Below are positions 38,956-47,886 of a DNA stretch of 64,000 bases, in pieces. The position numbers and the translations under genes are program-made. The DNA comes from Acidiferrobacteraceae bacterium (GTDB taxonomy: Bacteria > Pseudomonadota > Gammaproteobacteria > Arenicellales > UBA868). The notes beneath the pieces were generated by a model, which worked only from the letters and a program-made list of their open reading frames with translations, was not told the origin of the DNA and ran no database searches. Numbering within the stretch: position 1 is the first letter of the stretch; each line of letters starts with the position of its first letter. The stretch lies in assembly GCA_002724185.1 (NCBI GenBank), contig PBOB01000074.1:1-64000 (forward strand), read 5' to 3'.

Positions 38956-41199
38956 ATGTTGAGTTTACTTGAGTCAAGGCATATAGCAGTGCAGTCTCTG
39001 TCTCTTCAAGAGCGCCTTAGGCGAACTTCACAGTTAGATAGAAAGAGCGTGGGTAGACCCTCGAAGACCACTATAGCTAGACGGGCTAAGTGGCTCGAGT
39101 TAGCTTTTAATGGTAATCACATGTCTTTTCAGCAGCGTTTAGCAGCTGCAGGACTCAAAGATGATGATATTGACACTGTCCTGACCGATAATCTGGTTTG
39201 GCTCGATGAGACACCAAAATGGCTGGGAACGCTCAACGAAATTTTGGAGGCGATTCGGCAATTTGATCATGAGATTATAAGAGACGACAATCTTTCTAAA
39301 TTGCCCTACCTTACGCCAGATAATCCAGTTCCATTTGAGGAAATTTTTGTTCCAATTGTAGAATTCTCAAAAATAAGGCTTATTAGGAAAGTTTCACGTG
39401 AAGCGCATTTATTTGCCGGCTCTGCCTACGTGGATCTTGATAGATTTCTTTTGGTTCGTCTAGCTGAGTCATGCAGTCGAATTTTGGAGCTCGAATTTAA
39501 TTCATATTTAGCTTTAACTCAGTTAGAGGGATTGGAGTATAGGAGAATCCGAAATGATTTGGGATCAAGGACATACTACAGGCAATTTGTTTCTGGCCTT
39601 CTCAATGACGGATTAAAGAGGTTATGCTGTGATTATCCCGTCTTTGCGCGGCATTTAGTGCATTGCGTCGAGCAGTGGATAAGTGGTACTGCTGAACAAC
39701 ACCGTCGCCTGTTTGAGGATGAATCAGCTCTGGCAGATGTATTTGGCATTCCTAAGGGTGCTCAGGTTATTAATATTCTTCCTGGATTATCGGACGCTCA
39801 TGATAAGGGCAGAACTGTAGCGTTACTAGAATTTGATACCGGGCATAAAATTATCTATAAACCAAAAGACATTTCAGCGGATGTGGGGTACTTTGCTCTT
39901 GCTGGATGGTTTAATCAGTGTGGCGCGCCATACGACTTTAAGATACTAAAATTTGTTCATAAATCGCATTACGGATGGATGGAATTCGCTGAGAACACGC
40001 CAATGGATTCTAACAGCCAAGCCTCTGCATTCTATCTAAGATGCGGAGCTCTTTTGGCATTGTTTTACATACTGGATAGTGTAGATTTTCATCATGAAAA
40101 TGTCGTAGCGATGGGAGAATATCCAATACCAATTGATTGTGAAACGATAGCGCAGCATCGATCAGCGTCAATTGAAAAGGACAAAAAACGTGACGGCTTT
40201 ACCTCGGAGTCAATTGAGCGCTCAGTACTTACGTCACACTTCCTTCCGAAACTAACAAAAATCAGAGGCAGCTATGTTGATATATCAGGCATGGGAGCAA
40301 GCGGCCATAAAAAGGCTGAAATAAATATACTTAAGCATGCCTACATCAACACTGATGCAATGACCTATCGAGCTATAAACATAAATAGGTCCTTTGACTC
40401 CGCCAATGCTCCGCACCTTGGTAATAGAGCGCTTCTTCCAGAAGACTACACAGAGGAAGTGGTTCGTGGATTTGAGCAGACTTACAACTTTTTTTCACAA
40501 ATAAAGGATCAAATGTTAGACCCTGATTCGCCTTTTATCGTTCTCCTCCAACAATCAGTTCGATACTTCAGACACGCAACTGAGGTTTACGGATCCATCC
40601 TAGGCAGGATATCACACCCCAAGTTCCAGAAGAGTGGTATTGATCTTGGCATAGAACTTGAAGTGCTCTATCGCGATGTCTTTACGGAGGATGGAGCAGA
40701 ACGTCTGTGGCCATTAGTAGACCTGGAAATCGAAGATCTATTTCACCATGATCTACCAAAGTTCATGGCAAAGGCCGATCAAAATACAATGACAACGGCC
40801 AGCGGGCTAACGATTGATCGATGTTTTGATAGTACTCCGCTTCATGATGCGCGAAAGAGGCTGAACAGCCTTTCTAGAAGCGATCTTGAGCGTCAAAAAT
40901 CATTGATACGCAGCTCTATTCGCGGAGGTAGCAAACCCGATCTAGAGTGCGAGCTAAATGATTCTATTGACAAGAAGAGCAAATATAGTTTTGACATGCT
41001 TGATCAAATGGAACTCAGAAATCAGTTTGAAGTGATAAGCGAAGCGGAGTTGAGAGCTGCGATGCCTGAAATATTTCGGCGCTCTCAAGTCTCAGATGAA
41101 TTTCGCATGATATGCCTTAGGGACCCCAGACAAGCAGTTTTTATGGTTACTGGGAAAACGCTTCCGCAGGGATCAGCACTGACATTTATTGATGGATGA
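38956..41199 (+). CDS. Stand-alone LanM-type lanthipeptide dehydratase domain, no LanC domain
   Basis: 747 residues matching the N-terminal dehydratase half of class II lanthipeptide synthetases (DUF4135). In that family the domain phosphorylates Ser/Thr of a precursor and then eliminates phosphate to give dehydro-residues. Active-site counterparts of CylM are present with matching spacing: K302 (in YKPKDI, cf. K274), D377/H379/N382 (in VDFHHENV, cf. D347/H349/N352) and D394/E396 (in IDCETI, cf. D364/E366). The elimination pair R536/T542 matches R506/T512. The protein ends where LanM proteins continue into LanC; residues 620-747 have no zinc-binding Cys/Cys-His pattern. The CylM numbering is from memory. 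It is followed after 30 bases by an MDR reductase. No precursor is seen nearby. Confidence 0.85.
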   Translation: MLSLLESRHIAVQSLSLQERLRRTSQLDRKSVGRPSKTTIARRAKWLELAFNGNHMSFQQRLAAAGLKDDDIDTVLTDNLVWLDETPKWLGTLNEILEAIRQFDHEIIRDDNLSKLPYLTPDNPVPFEEIFVPIVEFSKIRLIRKVSREAHLFAGSAYVDLDRFLLVRLAESCSRILELEFNSYLALTQLEGLEYRRIRNDLGSRTYYRQFVSGLLNDGLKRLCCDYPVFARHLVHCVEQWISGTAEQHRRLFEDESALADVFGIPKGAQVINILPGLSDAHDKGRTVALLEFDTGHKIIYKPKDISADVGYFALAGWFNQCGAPYDFKILKFVHKSHYGWMEFAENTPMDSNSQASAFYLRCGALLALFYILDSVDFHHENVVAMGEYPIPIDCETIAQHRSASIEKDKKRDGFTSESIERSVLTSHFLPKLTKIRGSYVDISGMGASGHKKAEINILKHAYINTDAMTYRAININRSFDSANAPHLGNRALLPEDYTEEVVRGFEQTYNFFSQIKDQMLDPDSPFIVLLQQSVRYFRHATEVYGSILGRISHPKFQKSGIDLGIELEVLYRDVFTEDGAERLWPLVDLEIEDLFHHDLPKFMAKADQNTMTTASGLTIDRCFDSTPLHDARKRLNSLSRSDLERQKSLIRSSIRGGSKPDLECELNDSIDKKSKYSFDMLDQMELRNQFEVISEAELRAAMPEIFRRSQVSDEFRMICLRDPRQAVFMVTGKTLPQGSALTFIDG

Positions 41200-41229
41200 G
41201 ACTATTTATAACGTTTTGATATCACGGTA

Positions 41230-42225
41230 ATGAAGCTGCCTAATGAAATGTGTTATGTCGATATCACGGCTCCGGGTGGATCCGAAATGTTGTCTTCTAC
41301 CATGGGTCCAATACCGGTTCCAAGCAGAGGCGAGATCCTGATCAAAGTCGCTGCGGCGGGAGTAAATCGCCCTGACATCCTTCAGCGCCAGGGAAGGTAT
41401 AAGCCACCTACTAATGCATCTACGGTGCCCGGGTTAGAGGTTGCTGGCACTGTAGCTGCCGTTGGGGAAAACTGCGGTAATTGGCAACTAAATGACACTG
41501 TTTGCGCGTTAGTTGCTGGTGGTGGCTATGCTGAATATTGTGTAGCTCCAACTCCTCAATGTTTGCCCAGTCCATCACCACTGACGCTCATCGAGGCTGC
41601 AGGGATTCCAGAAAACTACTTTACAGTCTGGACTAATGTTTTTCAAAAAGGCTCGCTGCAGGCTGGTGAAAGCATCTTGATTCATGGCGGTTCTAGCGGT
41701 ATTGGCACGACTGCAATCCAATTAGCGAAACACTTTGGGGCTAAGGTTATTGCAACTGCAGGTTCTGATGAAAAGTGCAGGGCATGTGATAAATTGGGGG
41801 CCTTGAGAAGCATCAATTACAGAAGAGAAGACTTTGTTGAGGTGGTTTCTGAACTTACGGGACGCAATGGCGTCGAGTTAATTCTGGATATGGTAGGTGG
41901 ATCTTATATAGAACGAAACATACAGTCATTGGCTGTTGGTGGGCGCCTAGTCCAGATTGCTTTTCTTACATCTAGTGAAGTATCTCTTGATCTTAGACCT
42001 ATTATGACCAAACGCCTTGTTTTCACTGGCTCTACATTGCGGCCACAAACAGTATCTCAAAAAGGTGCGATCGCAAGCGAACTACGTAAATTCGTTTGGC
42101 CATTATTAGAAGCACAAAAGATCAAGCCAATAATCTACAAAACTTTTCCGCTCTCCCGCGCGTCTGATGCGCATCGACTAATGGAGAGCAGTACGCACAT
42201 TGGGAAAATTATATTAACAACATAG
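41230..42225 (+). CDS. Zinc-free MDR NAD(P)H:quinone oxidoreductase (PIG3-like)
   Basis: 331-residue medium-chain reductase without the catalytic or structural zinc cysteines. The N-terminal catalytic fold has GVNRPDILQRQGRYKPP and PGLEVAGTVAAVG. The nucleotide-binding motif is IHGGSSGIGTTAIQLAKHFGAKV, and the closing block SSTHIGKIILT is typical of the PIG3 branch. These enzymes reduce quinones or alpha,beta-unsaturated carbonyls with NADPH. It lies 30 bases after the LanM-like dehydratase and is likely cotranscribed. MDR-superfamily reductases (LtnJ/LanJ) hydrogenate dehydroalanine in some lanthipeptides, so a linked role is conceivable but unproven. Confidence 0.88.
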   Translation: MKLPNEMCYVDITAPGGSEMLSSTMGPIPVPSRGEILIKVAAAGVNRPDILQRQGRYKPPTNASTVPGLEVAGTVAAVGENCGNWQLNDTVCALVAGGGYAEYCVAPTPQCLPSPSPLTLIEAAGIPENYFTVWTNVFQKGSLQAGESILIHGGSSGIGTTAIQLAKHFGAKVIATAGSDEKCRACDKLGALRSINYRREDFVEVVSELTGRNGVELILDMVGGSYIERNIQSLAVGGRLVQIAFLTSSEVSLDLRPIMTKRLVFTGSTLRPQTVSQKGAIASELRKFVWPLLEAQKIKPIIYKTFPLSRASDAHRLMESSTHIGKIILTT

Positions 42226-42356
42226 CAAAGTTCTGTTATATGCTTATTTTATTATGAATTGTGACTCAGTAGAGTTCTCAGAAATCATGCCAATAACATT
42301 ATTAGACCATATGGATTTAGCGCTAATGACTTTTCTCGATATACGGAACGACGAAT

Positions 42357-43907
42357 TTGGGCCGACAAACTAAACGAGCTAGTCGGCGCCGACAAGCGCG
42401 GGCTCTTCAGTCCAGCGAAGAGGTGTTCAAGCAGCTGCCTTGGGCAGAGATCCGTACTGCCTATTCTGCATTAGAGCCATTGACAGATGGGGACTTAGAT
42501 TTAGTCCACGATGCATCTATGGCAATACTCGAGCGGTATGGGATAGAGGTGCTAAGTCAGCAAGTTAGAGAGCGTTTTAAAGAAGTTGGGGCTAAGGTAG
42601 ATAATGATAGCTCTATTGTTAGAGTAAGTAGCGATACAATATCGGAGCTCATTGACAGCGCGCCAAGCTCGTTTACCCTAACGCCGAGAAATCCTAACCG
42701 TCAGTTAGAATTGGGTGGCGATCAAATTCATTTTGGCATGGTATCAGGCCCACCCAATGTTCATGATTGTATTCGAGGCCGCCGTCCAGCAAATTTTGAA
42801 GACTATCAGAGTCTAGTAAAACTTGGCCAAGCATTTAACGTAATTCATTTTTTTGGCAATCAAACAATTGCGCCTATCGACCTCCCACCTAATACTAGAC
42901 ATCTTGATACGTATCGATCGTCGCTGACATTAAGTGATAAGGTGTTTGCAGTTGTTCCAATAGGGCGCGATCGCGTTCGAGATGCTGTTGAAATGGTAGC
43001 TTTGGTGCGAGGATTATCGTTAGATGAGCTAGTTTTTAGTCCATCGCTTCTGGGAAATATAAACATTAATTCTCCGCGTAAGTTGGATGAAGCGATGTCA
43101 GATGCTGCGCTTGCCTTGGCAGAATATGGTCAAGCTACAATCGTGACACCTTTTACTCTCATGGGTGCAATGGCTCCCGTGACTTTGGGGGCGGCACTCG
43201 CTCAGCAGAATGCGGAGGCTCTTTTTTGTATAGCAATGATCCAGCTATTTTCCCCTGGGGCACCAGTAGTTTATGGTGGCTTCACATCAAATGTAGATAT
43301 GCGTTCAGGAGCACCAACATTCGGAACTCCAGAAAATGGAAAGGCGAATCTAGCCGGCGGTCAATTGGCGCGTCGATATGGAATACCGTACCGAAGTAGT
43401 GGTTGTAATGCTTCAAACACGGCAGATGTACAAGCGGCTTATGAGACTCAGATGTCATGTTGGAGCGCGATGCTTGGCAAGGCAAATCTTTTATATCATG
43501 CTGCTGGCTGGCTCGAGGGCGGCTTAGTTGCGTCTTTTGAAAAAGTTGTAATTGATGTTGAAATACTGCAGCATTTATCTTCGTTCTTGTCTAAGCCTGC
43601 CATAAATGAAGAAGAGCTAGCTCTAGATAGCATTGGCTCGGTGCTGCCTGGAGGGCATTTTTTTGGCACTGAGCATACGCTAGAGCGTTATGAGAGTGCT
43701 TTCTATAATCCAATTTTGAGCGACTGGCAAAATAATGAAAGTTGGGTTGAGTCTGGATCAAAAAATGCCACTCAACGGGCTACCGATATATGGCAGTCTA
43801 TCATCGAAGATTTTGAGGCCCCCGAGCTAGATCAGGGCCGCAAAGAAGCAATTAATGAGTATGTTGATGCAAGGAAGCAGGAAATTCAGTCGGATAATAG
43901 TGTCTAG
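42357..43907 (+). CDS. Trimethylamine methyltransferase (MttB) family protein, non-pyrrolysine
   Basis: 516-residue COG5598 protein. MttB-family enzymes move a methyl group from a quaternary or tertiary amine to a corrinoid protein. The family blocks LVHDASMAILERYGIEVLS, NVHDCIRGRRPANFEDY and FTLMGAMAPVTLGAALAQQNAEAL are clear, as is a C-terminal HTLERYESAFYNP block. The gene has no in-frame stop, so it lacks the pyrrolysine of archaeal MttB and belongs with the non-Pyl branch that includes glycine betaine methyltransferase MtgB. The TTG start has only a weak ribosome site, and the first 25 residues are very basic. No corrinoid protein or reactivase gene is nearby. The substrate is unknown; methylated glycine would fit the sarcosine operon upstream. 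Confidence 0.83.
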   Translation: MGRQTKRASRRRQARALQSSEEVFKQLPWAEIRTAYSALEPLTDGDLDLVHDASMAILERYGIEVLSQQVRERFKEVGAKVDNDSSIVRVSSDTISELIDSAPSSFTLTPRNPNRQLELGGDQIHFGMVSGPPNVHDCIRGRRPANFEDYQSLVKLGQAFNVIHFFGNQTIAPIDLPPNTRHLDTYRSSLTLSDKVFAVVPIGRDRVRDAVEMVALVRGLSLDELVFSPSLLGNININSPRKLDEAMSDAALALAEYGQATIVTPFTLMGAMAPVTLGAALAQQNAEALFCIAMIQLFSPGAPVVYGGFTSNVDMRSGAPTFGTPENGKANLAGGQLARRYGIPYRSSGCNASNTADVQAAYETQMSCWSAMLGKANLLYHAAGWLEGGLVASFEKVVIDVEILQHLSSFLSKPAINEEELALDSIGSVLPGGHFFGTEHTLERYESAFYNPILSDWQNNESWVESGSKNATQRATDIWQSIIEDFEAPELDQGRKEAINEYVDARKQEIQSDNSV

Positions 43908-44112
43908 AATTCTATCGTAATATGCACGGGTAATTGTTTATTTACTCTAGTATCTGAATAGGATTTCTATCTCGCGTAGAGATGTGCCTGTATAGAGCAT
44001 GCCTTGGTTGCTCATCGTTTCTCGATTAGACTCAATGGTTTTGGACAAATAGCCCATTATTTACAATTGGTATCGTCGGTTTGTTCTGAATGGCTAACAC
44101 TGGAGAATAACG

Positions 44113-44886
44113 ATGTCACTTGATGGAAAAGTCGTGCTTATCACAGGTGGGGCAAGCGGTATAGGGTTGGCCACTGCCAAACGCTTTGGAGAGATGGGGG
44201 CCAGATTATGTATCTCAACTAGCAATGATCAGAAACTTGAAACTGCGGTGCCTATGTTAGATCAAATGGGTTTTGATGTTATAGGGATCCATGTGGATGT
44301 GCGGCAAATGAATTCCGTTCAGTCTATGGTAGATCACGCGATTAATAGTTTTAACCAGATTGATATTTTAATTTGCTCACATGGGTATTCACATTTTGGC
44401 GACGTTGTGGATCAGCCTGAAGAAGAGTGGATACGCGTTCTTGATACAGACCTAAATGGCTGTTACCGCTGCAGTAAGGCTGTTTTGCCATCGATGATTC
44501 AGAGAAAGTGGGGCCGAATAATATTTGTGGCGGCGACCTCATCGTTCCGCTGCGAGCCTAGCTGGACTGCCAAGTGTAGCGCTAAAACAGGCTTGCTTGG
44601 TTTAACTCGCGGCCTAGCCTTGGAGGTTGCCGGATGCGGTATAACTGTAAATACAATTTGTCCGGCATGGGTTAAAACAGAAAGAGCAGAGTTCGCGATC
44701 AATGAACAGGCGAGTCGAGAAGGTATTCTCCCTGAGGAACTTTGGGCAAAAACCGTTGCAAAATATCCAATGAACAGAATCACGGAACCTGATGAGCAGG
44801 CAGATCTAATGCTATATTTGTCGAGCGAGTCTGCGCGCAGCATGACTGGGCAGGCCATCGCCCTCACGGGCGGTTCTGAGTGGTAG
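44113..44886 (+). CDS. Short-chain dehydrogenase/reductase with altered active site
   Basis: 257-residue SDR. The cofactor motif LITGGASGIGLATAKRFG at 9-26 is intact and S143/S144 are in place. In the usual YxxxK motif, however, the Tyr position is K154 (in WTAKCSAKTG), while K158 is kept. The NNAG motif is also replaced, by ICSHG (87-91). Translation around the site is unambiguous, since AAG is two changes away from a Tyr codon. It may be a non-reducing homologue or use another acid. The C-terminal SSESARSMTGQAIALTGGSEW is typical. It starts a four-gene + strand set with an enolase-superfamily enzyme and a ThDP enzyme. Confidence 0.88.
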   Translation: MSLDGKVVLITGGASGIGLATAKRFGEMGARLCISTSNDQKLETAVPMLDQMGFDVIGIHVDVRQMNSVQSMVDHAINSFNQIDILICSHGYSHFGDVVDQPEEEWIRVLDTDLNGCYRCSKAVLPSMIQRKWGRIIFVAATSSFRCEPSWTAKCSAKTGLLGLTRGLALEVAGCGITVNTICPAWVKTERAEFAINEQASREGILPEELWAKTVAKYPMNRITEPDEQADLMLYLSSESARSMTGQAIALTGGSEW

Positions 44887-44933
44887 ACCGCGTTTTAGCG
44901 AAATTACCTTAGTCGAAAGAATTCCAATACCAT

Positions 44934-46154
44934 ATGAATGACAGTTCAGCCAAAATTGCGAATATTCGAGTTACGCCTGCTAGCATACCGGTCCATGCGC
45001 CCTTGCGGTATTCAACGGGGGTCGATACTGCCATTCATCGATTGGTGATTGAGGTAGAGACTGAAGATGGGTTAATTGGTCTGGGTGAATGCAATGCTGG
45101 TGGTAGTCGTGAGGCTTGTCTTAAGGAATTGATACCACTGGTAGTAGGTGCAGACCCATTTAACACCGAGCGTTTACGGTGGCAAGTAGGCCATCCAGTA
45201 GAAGCTAAACTATTTGGAAGCGTAAACCATGCGTTCGCTGCGATAGAAATGGCATGCATGGATATTCAAGGAAAAATTATTGGTCGACCGATTTGTGATT
45301 TATTGGGAGGCCAGATTCGAAAAAACGTTCCTCTTGCCGCATATCTTTTTTATAGATACTCCAATGAACTCAAAACAGGAGAAATTAGTGACGCGAAAGA
45401 TATGTCGGCCTACGCAATCGAGGAAGTCAATTTGCATGGATTTGAGACTCTAAAACTTAAAGCTGGCGTGCTACATCCAGACGAAGAGCTCGAGACCATT
45501 AGGGAGTTGCGTGACAAGTTCCCCAAGGCCAAGATTAGAGTAGATCCCAATGGTGCGTGGTCTGTGGGTACAGCGATATCATTTGCGATGAAAATGCGTG
45601 AACTAGATTTAGAGTATCTGGAAGATCCAGTTTGGGGATTAAGAGGCATGGCGCGAGTAAATAGCAAATGCCCGTGGCTTCCACTCGCGTCAAATATGGC
45701 CGTCGCAACGCCTGATGATTTTGCATCTGCGATTGAGCTGAAAGCAGTAGATGTAATTCTAGTTGACCTCCATTTCTATGGTGGTCTTCGGCAAGCGTGC
45801 CATGCGGCGGCCACATTGGAGACATTTCAGGTCGATGTATCAATGCACAGTCAGGGAGAGCTTGGTATTTCGATGGCCGCGCAGCTTCATTTGGCATCAG
45901 TAATTCCTAATCTAACGCATGCTGCAGACGCACATTACCATCACTTAGTTGATGATATTATTGAAGGGGGACCACTGAGTTTCAAGGACGGGGCAATGGC
46001 GGTGCCAACTAAGCCAGGGCTTGGCGTTAGCATTGACCAAGATAAGCTTAAGGATTTTAGTCAGTTAGCTAGAAAGTATCGAGACGCGAAGGAAACATCA
46101 ATCACCGGGGATCCCCTATTATCACAACATGTACCATTGCTGCCTCGCTGGTGA
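44934..46154 (+). CDS. Enolase-superfamily sugar-acid dehydratase, glucarate dehydratase-like
   Basis: 406 residues with an N-terminal capping domain and a C-terminal barrel. Catalytic groups follow the glucarate dehydratase subgroup: K174 and K176 (in LKLKAGV), metal ligands D204 (in DPNGAW), E230 (in LEDPVWG) and N254 (in ASNMA), D278 (in LVDLHFYGG) and H305 (in SMHSQGELG). The Asn as third metal ligand and the DLHFYGG block separate it from mandelate racemase. Such enzymes dehydrate sugar diacids to 5-keto-4-deoxy acids. Exact substrate unknown. The neighbouring SDRs and ThDP enzyme would suit an oxidative sugar-acid route. Confidence 0.9.
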   Translation: MNDSSAKIANIRVTPASIPVHAPLRYSTGVDTAIHRLVIEVETEDGLIGLGECNAGGSREACLKELIPLVVGADPFNTERLRWQVGHPVEAKLFGSVNHAFAAIEMACMDIQGKIIGRPICDLLGGQIRKNVPLAAYLFYRYSNELKTGEISDAKDMSAYAIEEVNLHGFETLKLKAGVLHPDEELETIRELRDKFPKAKIRVDPNGAWSVGTAISFAMKMRELDLEYLEDPVWGLRGMARVNSKCPWLPLASNMAVATPDDFASAIELKAVDVILVDLHFYGGLRQACHAAATLETFQVDVSMHSQGELGISMAAQLHLASVIPNLTHAADAHYHHLVDDIIEGGPLSFKDGAMAVPTKPGLGVSIDQDKLKDFSQLARKYRDAKETSITGDPLLSQHVPLLPRW

Positions 46155-46218
46155 GCTTAATGCTTCGAGCTAAGACTAAGGTATATTAAACAACTATTTC
46201 AATGTGTAATGCTACGAA

Positions 46219-47832
46219 ATGAATAGAGTAGAGTCATGCGCCGATATACTCGCAAGCGAGTTGCATTCGGCTGGAATCCGTTATGTGTTTGGCCATCCAG
46301 GCGGTGAAGTTGTTGATCTAATCGAAGCGCTCGCTCGCCATAACATTGAGTTTATATTGGTTGGTCATGAATCAGCCGCTGCATTTATGGCTGGAGCTAT
46401 TGGTAGGATAACAGGCACGCCCGGAGTCTGTTTATCCACCTTGGGCCCTGGGGCATGCAATTTACTGATTGGTATAGGCTCGGCGTTCCTAGATAGAGAT
46501 CCAATGTTGGCCATATCTGCCCGTGCAACAAGCGACGTTAGTGCGAGAAATCAGAAACAGGATATTCGGCTTAATGACATTTTCGAACCCGTTTCCAAAT
46601 GGTCAGAAGCGCTTGACGGGATTAATACCAGATCAACAATATCTAGGGCGATTCAGTTAGCACGTCGCGCCCCAAAAGGACCGATATTCTTATCTCTGCC
46701 AACCGATATTGCCGTCCAGGCAGATTGTGATTCCGATAGACTGCATTACAAAGAGGTTAATTCTGATGCGTCTGATGATAGATTAAATCAATTAGCCAAA
46801 ATTCTTAATCAAGCATCCACTCCAGTTGGAATTGTTGGTATAGGGTTAGATCCAGAGAAAGATGCCAAAGCGGTCCGGCATTTCTTTTCAAAAACGGGTA
46901 TTCCTTTTGCAGTTCTGCCGCAGGCCAAAGGCATTGGTGATGAAGATGCAGAAAATTTCCTGGGCGTAGTCGCTTCGGCTGCCGGTGATGCACATATCAT
47001 TAAGTGTATAGAGAAAAGTGACGTTGTTATTGCGATCGGATTTGATACCGTTGAGTCAGCTCAGTCTTGGCACTTTGATAGACCTATTTTGTCAATCGCA
47101 AATGCTTCCATCGCGTATGGAGACTTCAAGCCAATTATTGAATGCACGGGGGAGGTCGGTGATCTGGCCATACGACTGGCAGACAGTTACGATAGTGTTC
47201 ACTCGTGGCGCCACACAGATATCGCAAACGTCCAACGTCATGTAAAGCTAGATATCGAGCCGAATCAAGCATCAAGTCATTCTGGGCTATCGCCATTTCA
47301 TGTGCTACAGGTATTGCAGGAGGTTTTACCAGCGGAGACTATCGTTTCAGTTGATGTTGGTGCTCACAAAATGTTAACTTCGCAGGCTTGGCGAAGTACT
47401 CTCCCAGGTAGCTTTTTGGTGTCAAACGGCATGTCATCGATGGGTTACGGGGTGCCTGCGGCCCTAGCCGCTTCGTTGATGCGACCAGATCGGCCTGTAA
47501 TTGGCATCATTGGTGATGGCGGATTTGGGATGATGGTTCAGGAATTGGAGACCGCAGTACGGATGGCTGTGAAACCGCTTTTGATTGTCTTCTGCGACCG
47601 ATCTCTAGCTGTAATTAAGGTTGCCCAGAGGAATAGAAACTTACCTCACAGAGGAGTTAATTTTCTTCACGTAAATTGGGCAGAAGTAGCCAGCGGCTTT
47701 GGGGTGCGGGGCGTGAATGTGTCTACGCTGGAGGAGATATCCAAGACTGTCGGTGACTGGGTTAAGAAGCAGCAACTAACTGTCGTTGCTGTGCCAATAG
47801 ATGAGACTCTATATGGAGGATTAACATATTAG
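46219..47832 (+). CDS. Thiamine diphosphate-dependent enzyme (acetolactate synthase/2-oxoacid decarboxylase-like)
   Basis: 537 residues in the three-domain layout of ThDP decarboxylases and acetolactate synthases. The N-terminal FGHPGGEVVDLIEAL and the catalytic Glu in VGHESAAAFMAGA form the PYR domain. The C-terminal PP domain has IIGDGGFGMMVQELETA. The second half of the ThDP motif, normally Asn-Asn, is Cys-Asp here (VFCDRSLAVIK); Asp can still coordinate magnesium. No regulatory ilvN subunit is near, so anabolic acetolactate synthesis is unlikely. By context it may decarboxylate or carboligate a product of the adjacent dehydratase. That role is inference. Confidence 0.87.
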   Translation: MNRVESCADILASELHSAGIRYVFGHPGGEVVDLIEALARHNIEFILVGHESAAAFMAGAIGRITGTPGVCLSTLGPGACNLLIGIGSAFLDRDPMLAISARATSDVSARNQKQDIRLNDIFEPVSKWSEALDGINTRSTISRAIQLARRAPKGPIFLSLPTDIAVQADCDSDRLHYKEVNSDASDDRLNQLAKILNQASTPVGIVGIGLDPEKDAKAVRHFFSKTGIPFAVLPQAKGIGDEDAENFLGVVASAAGDAHIIKCIEKSDVVIAIGFDTVESAQSWHFDRPILSIANASIAYGDFKPIIECTGEVGDLAIRLADSYDSVHSWRHTDIANVQRHVKLDIEPNQASSHSGLSPFHVLQVLQEVLPAETIVSVDVGAHKMLTSQAWRSTLPGSFLVSNGMSSMGYGVPAALAASLMRPDRPVIGIIGDGGFGMMVQELETAVRMAVKPLLIVFCDRSLAVIKVAQRNRNLPHRGVNFLHVNWAEVASGFGVRGVNVSTLEEISKTVGDWVKKQQLTVVAVPIDETLYGGLTY

Positions 47833-47886
47833 ACTGGTCACGGTAGTGTAAGTTATTACGTTGAACAATATCGGAGGCAAGAAATA

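Noticed and set aside
38913-38972. 19-codon + strand frame overlapping the LanM-like start
   Set aside because: Too short, no Cys, no clear ribosome site; probably chance.
42357-43907. Possible pyrrolysine-containing MttB
   Set aside because: The reading frame is full length without an internal TAG, so no pyrrolysine is needed.
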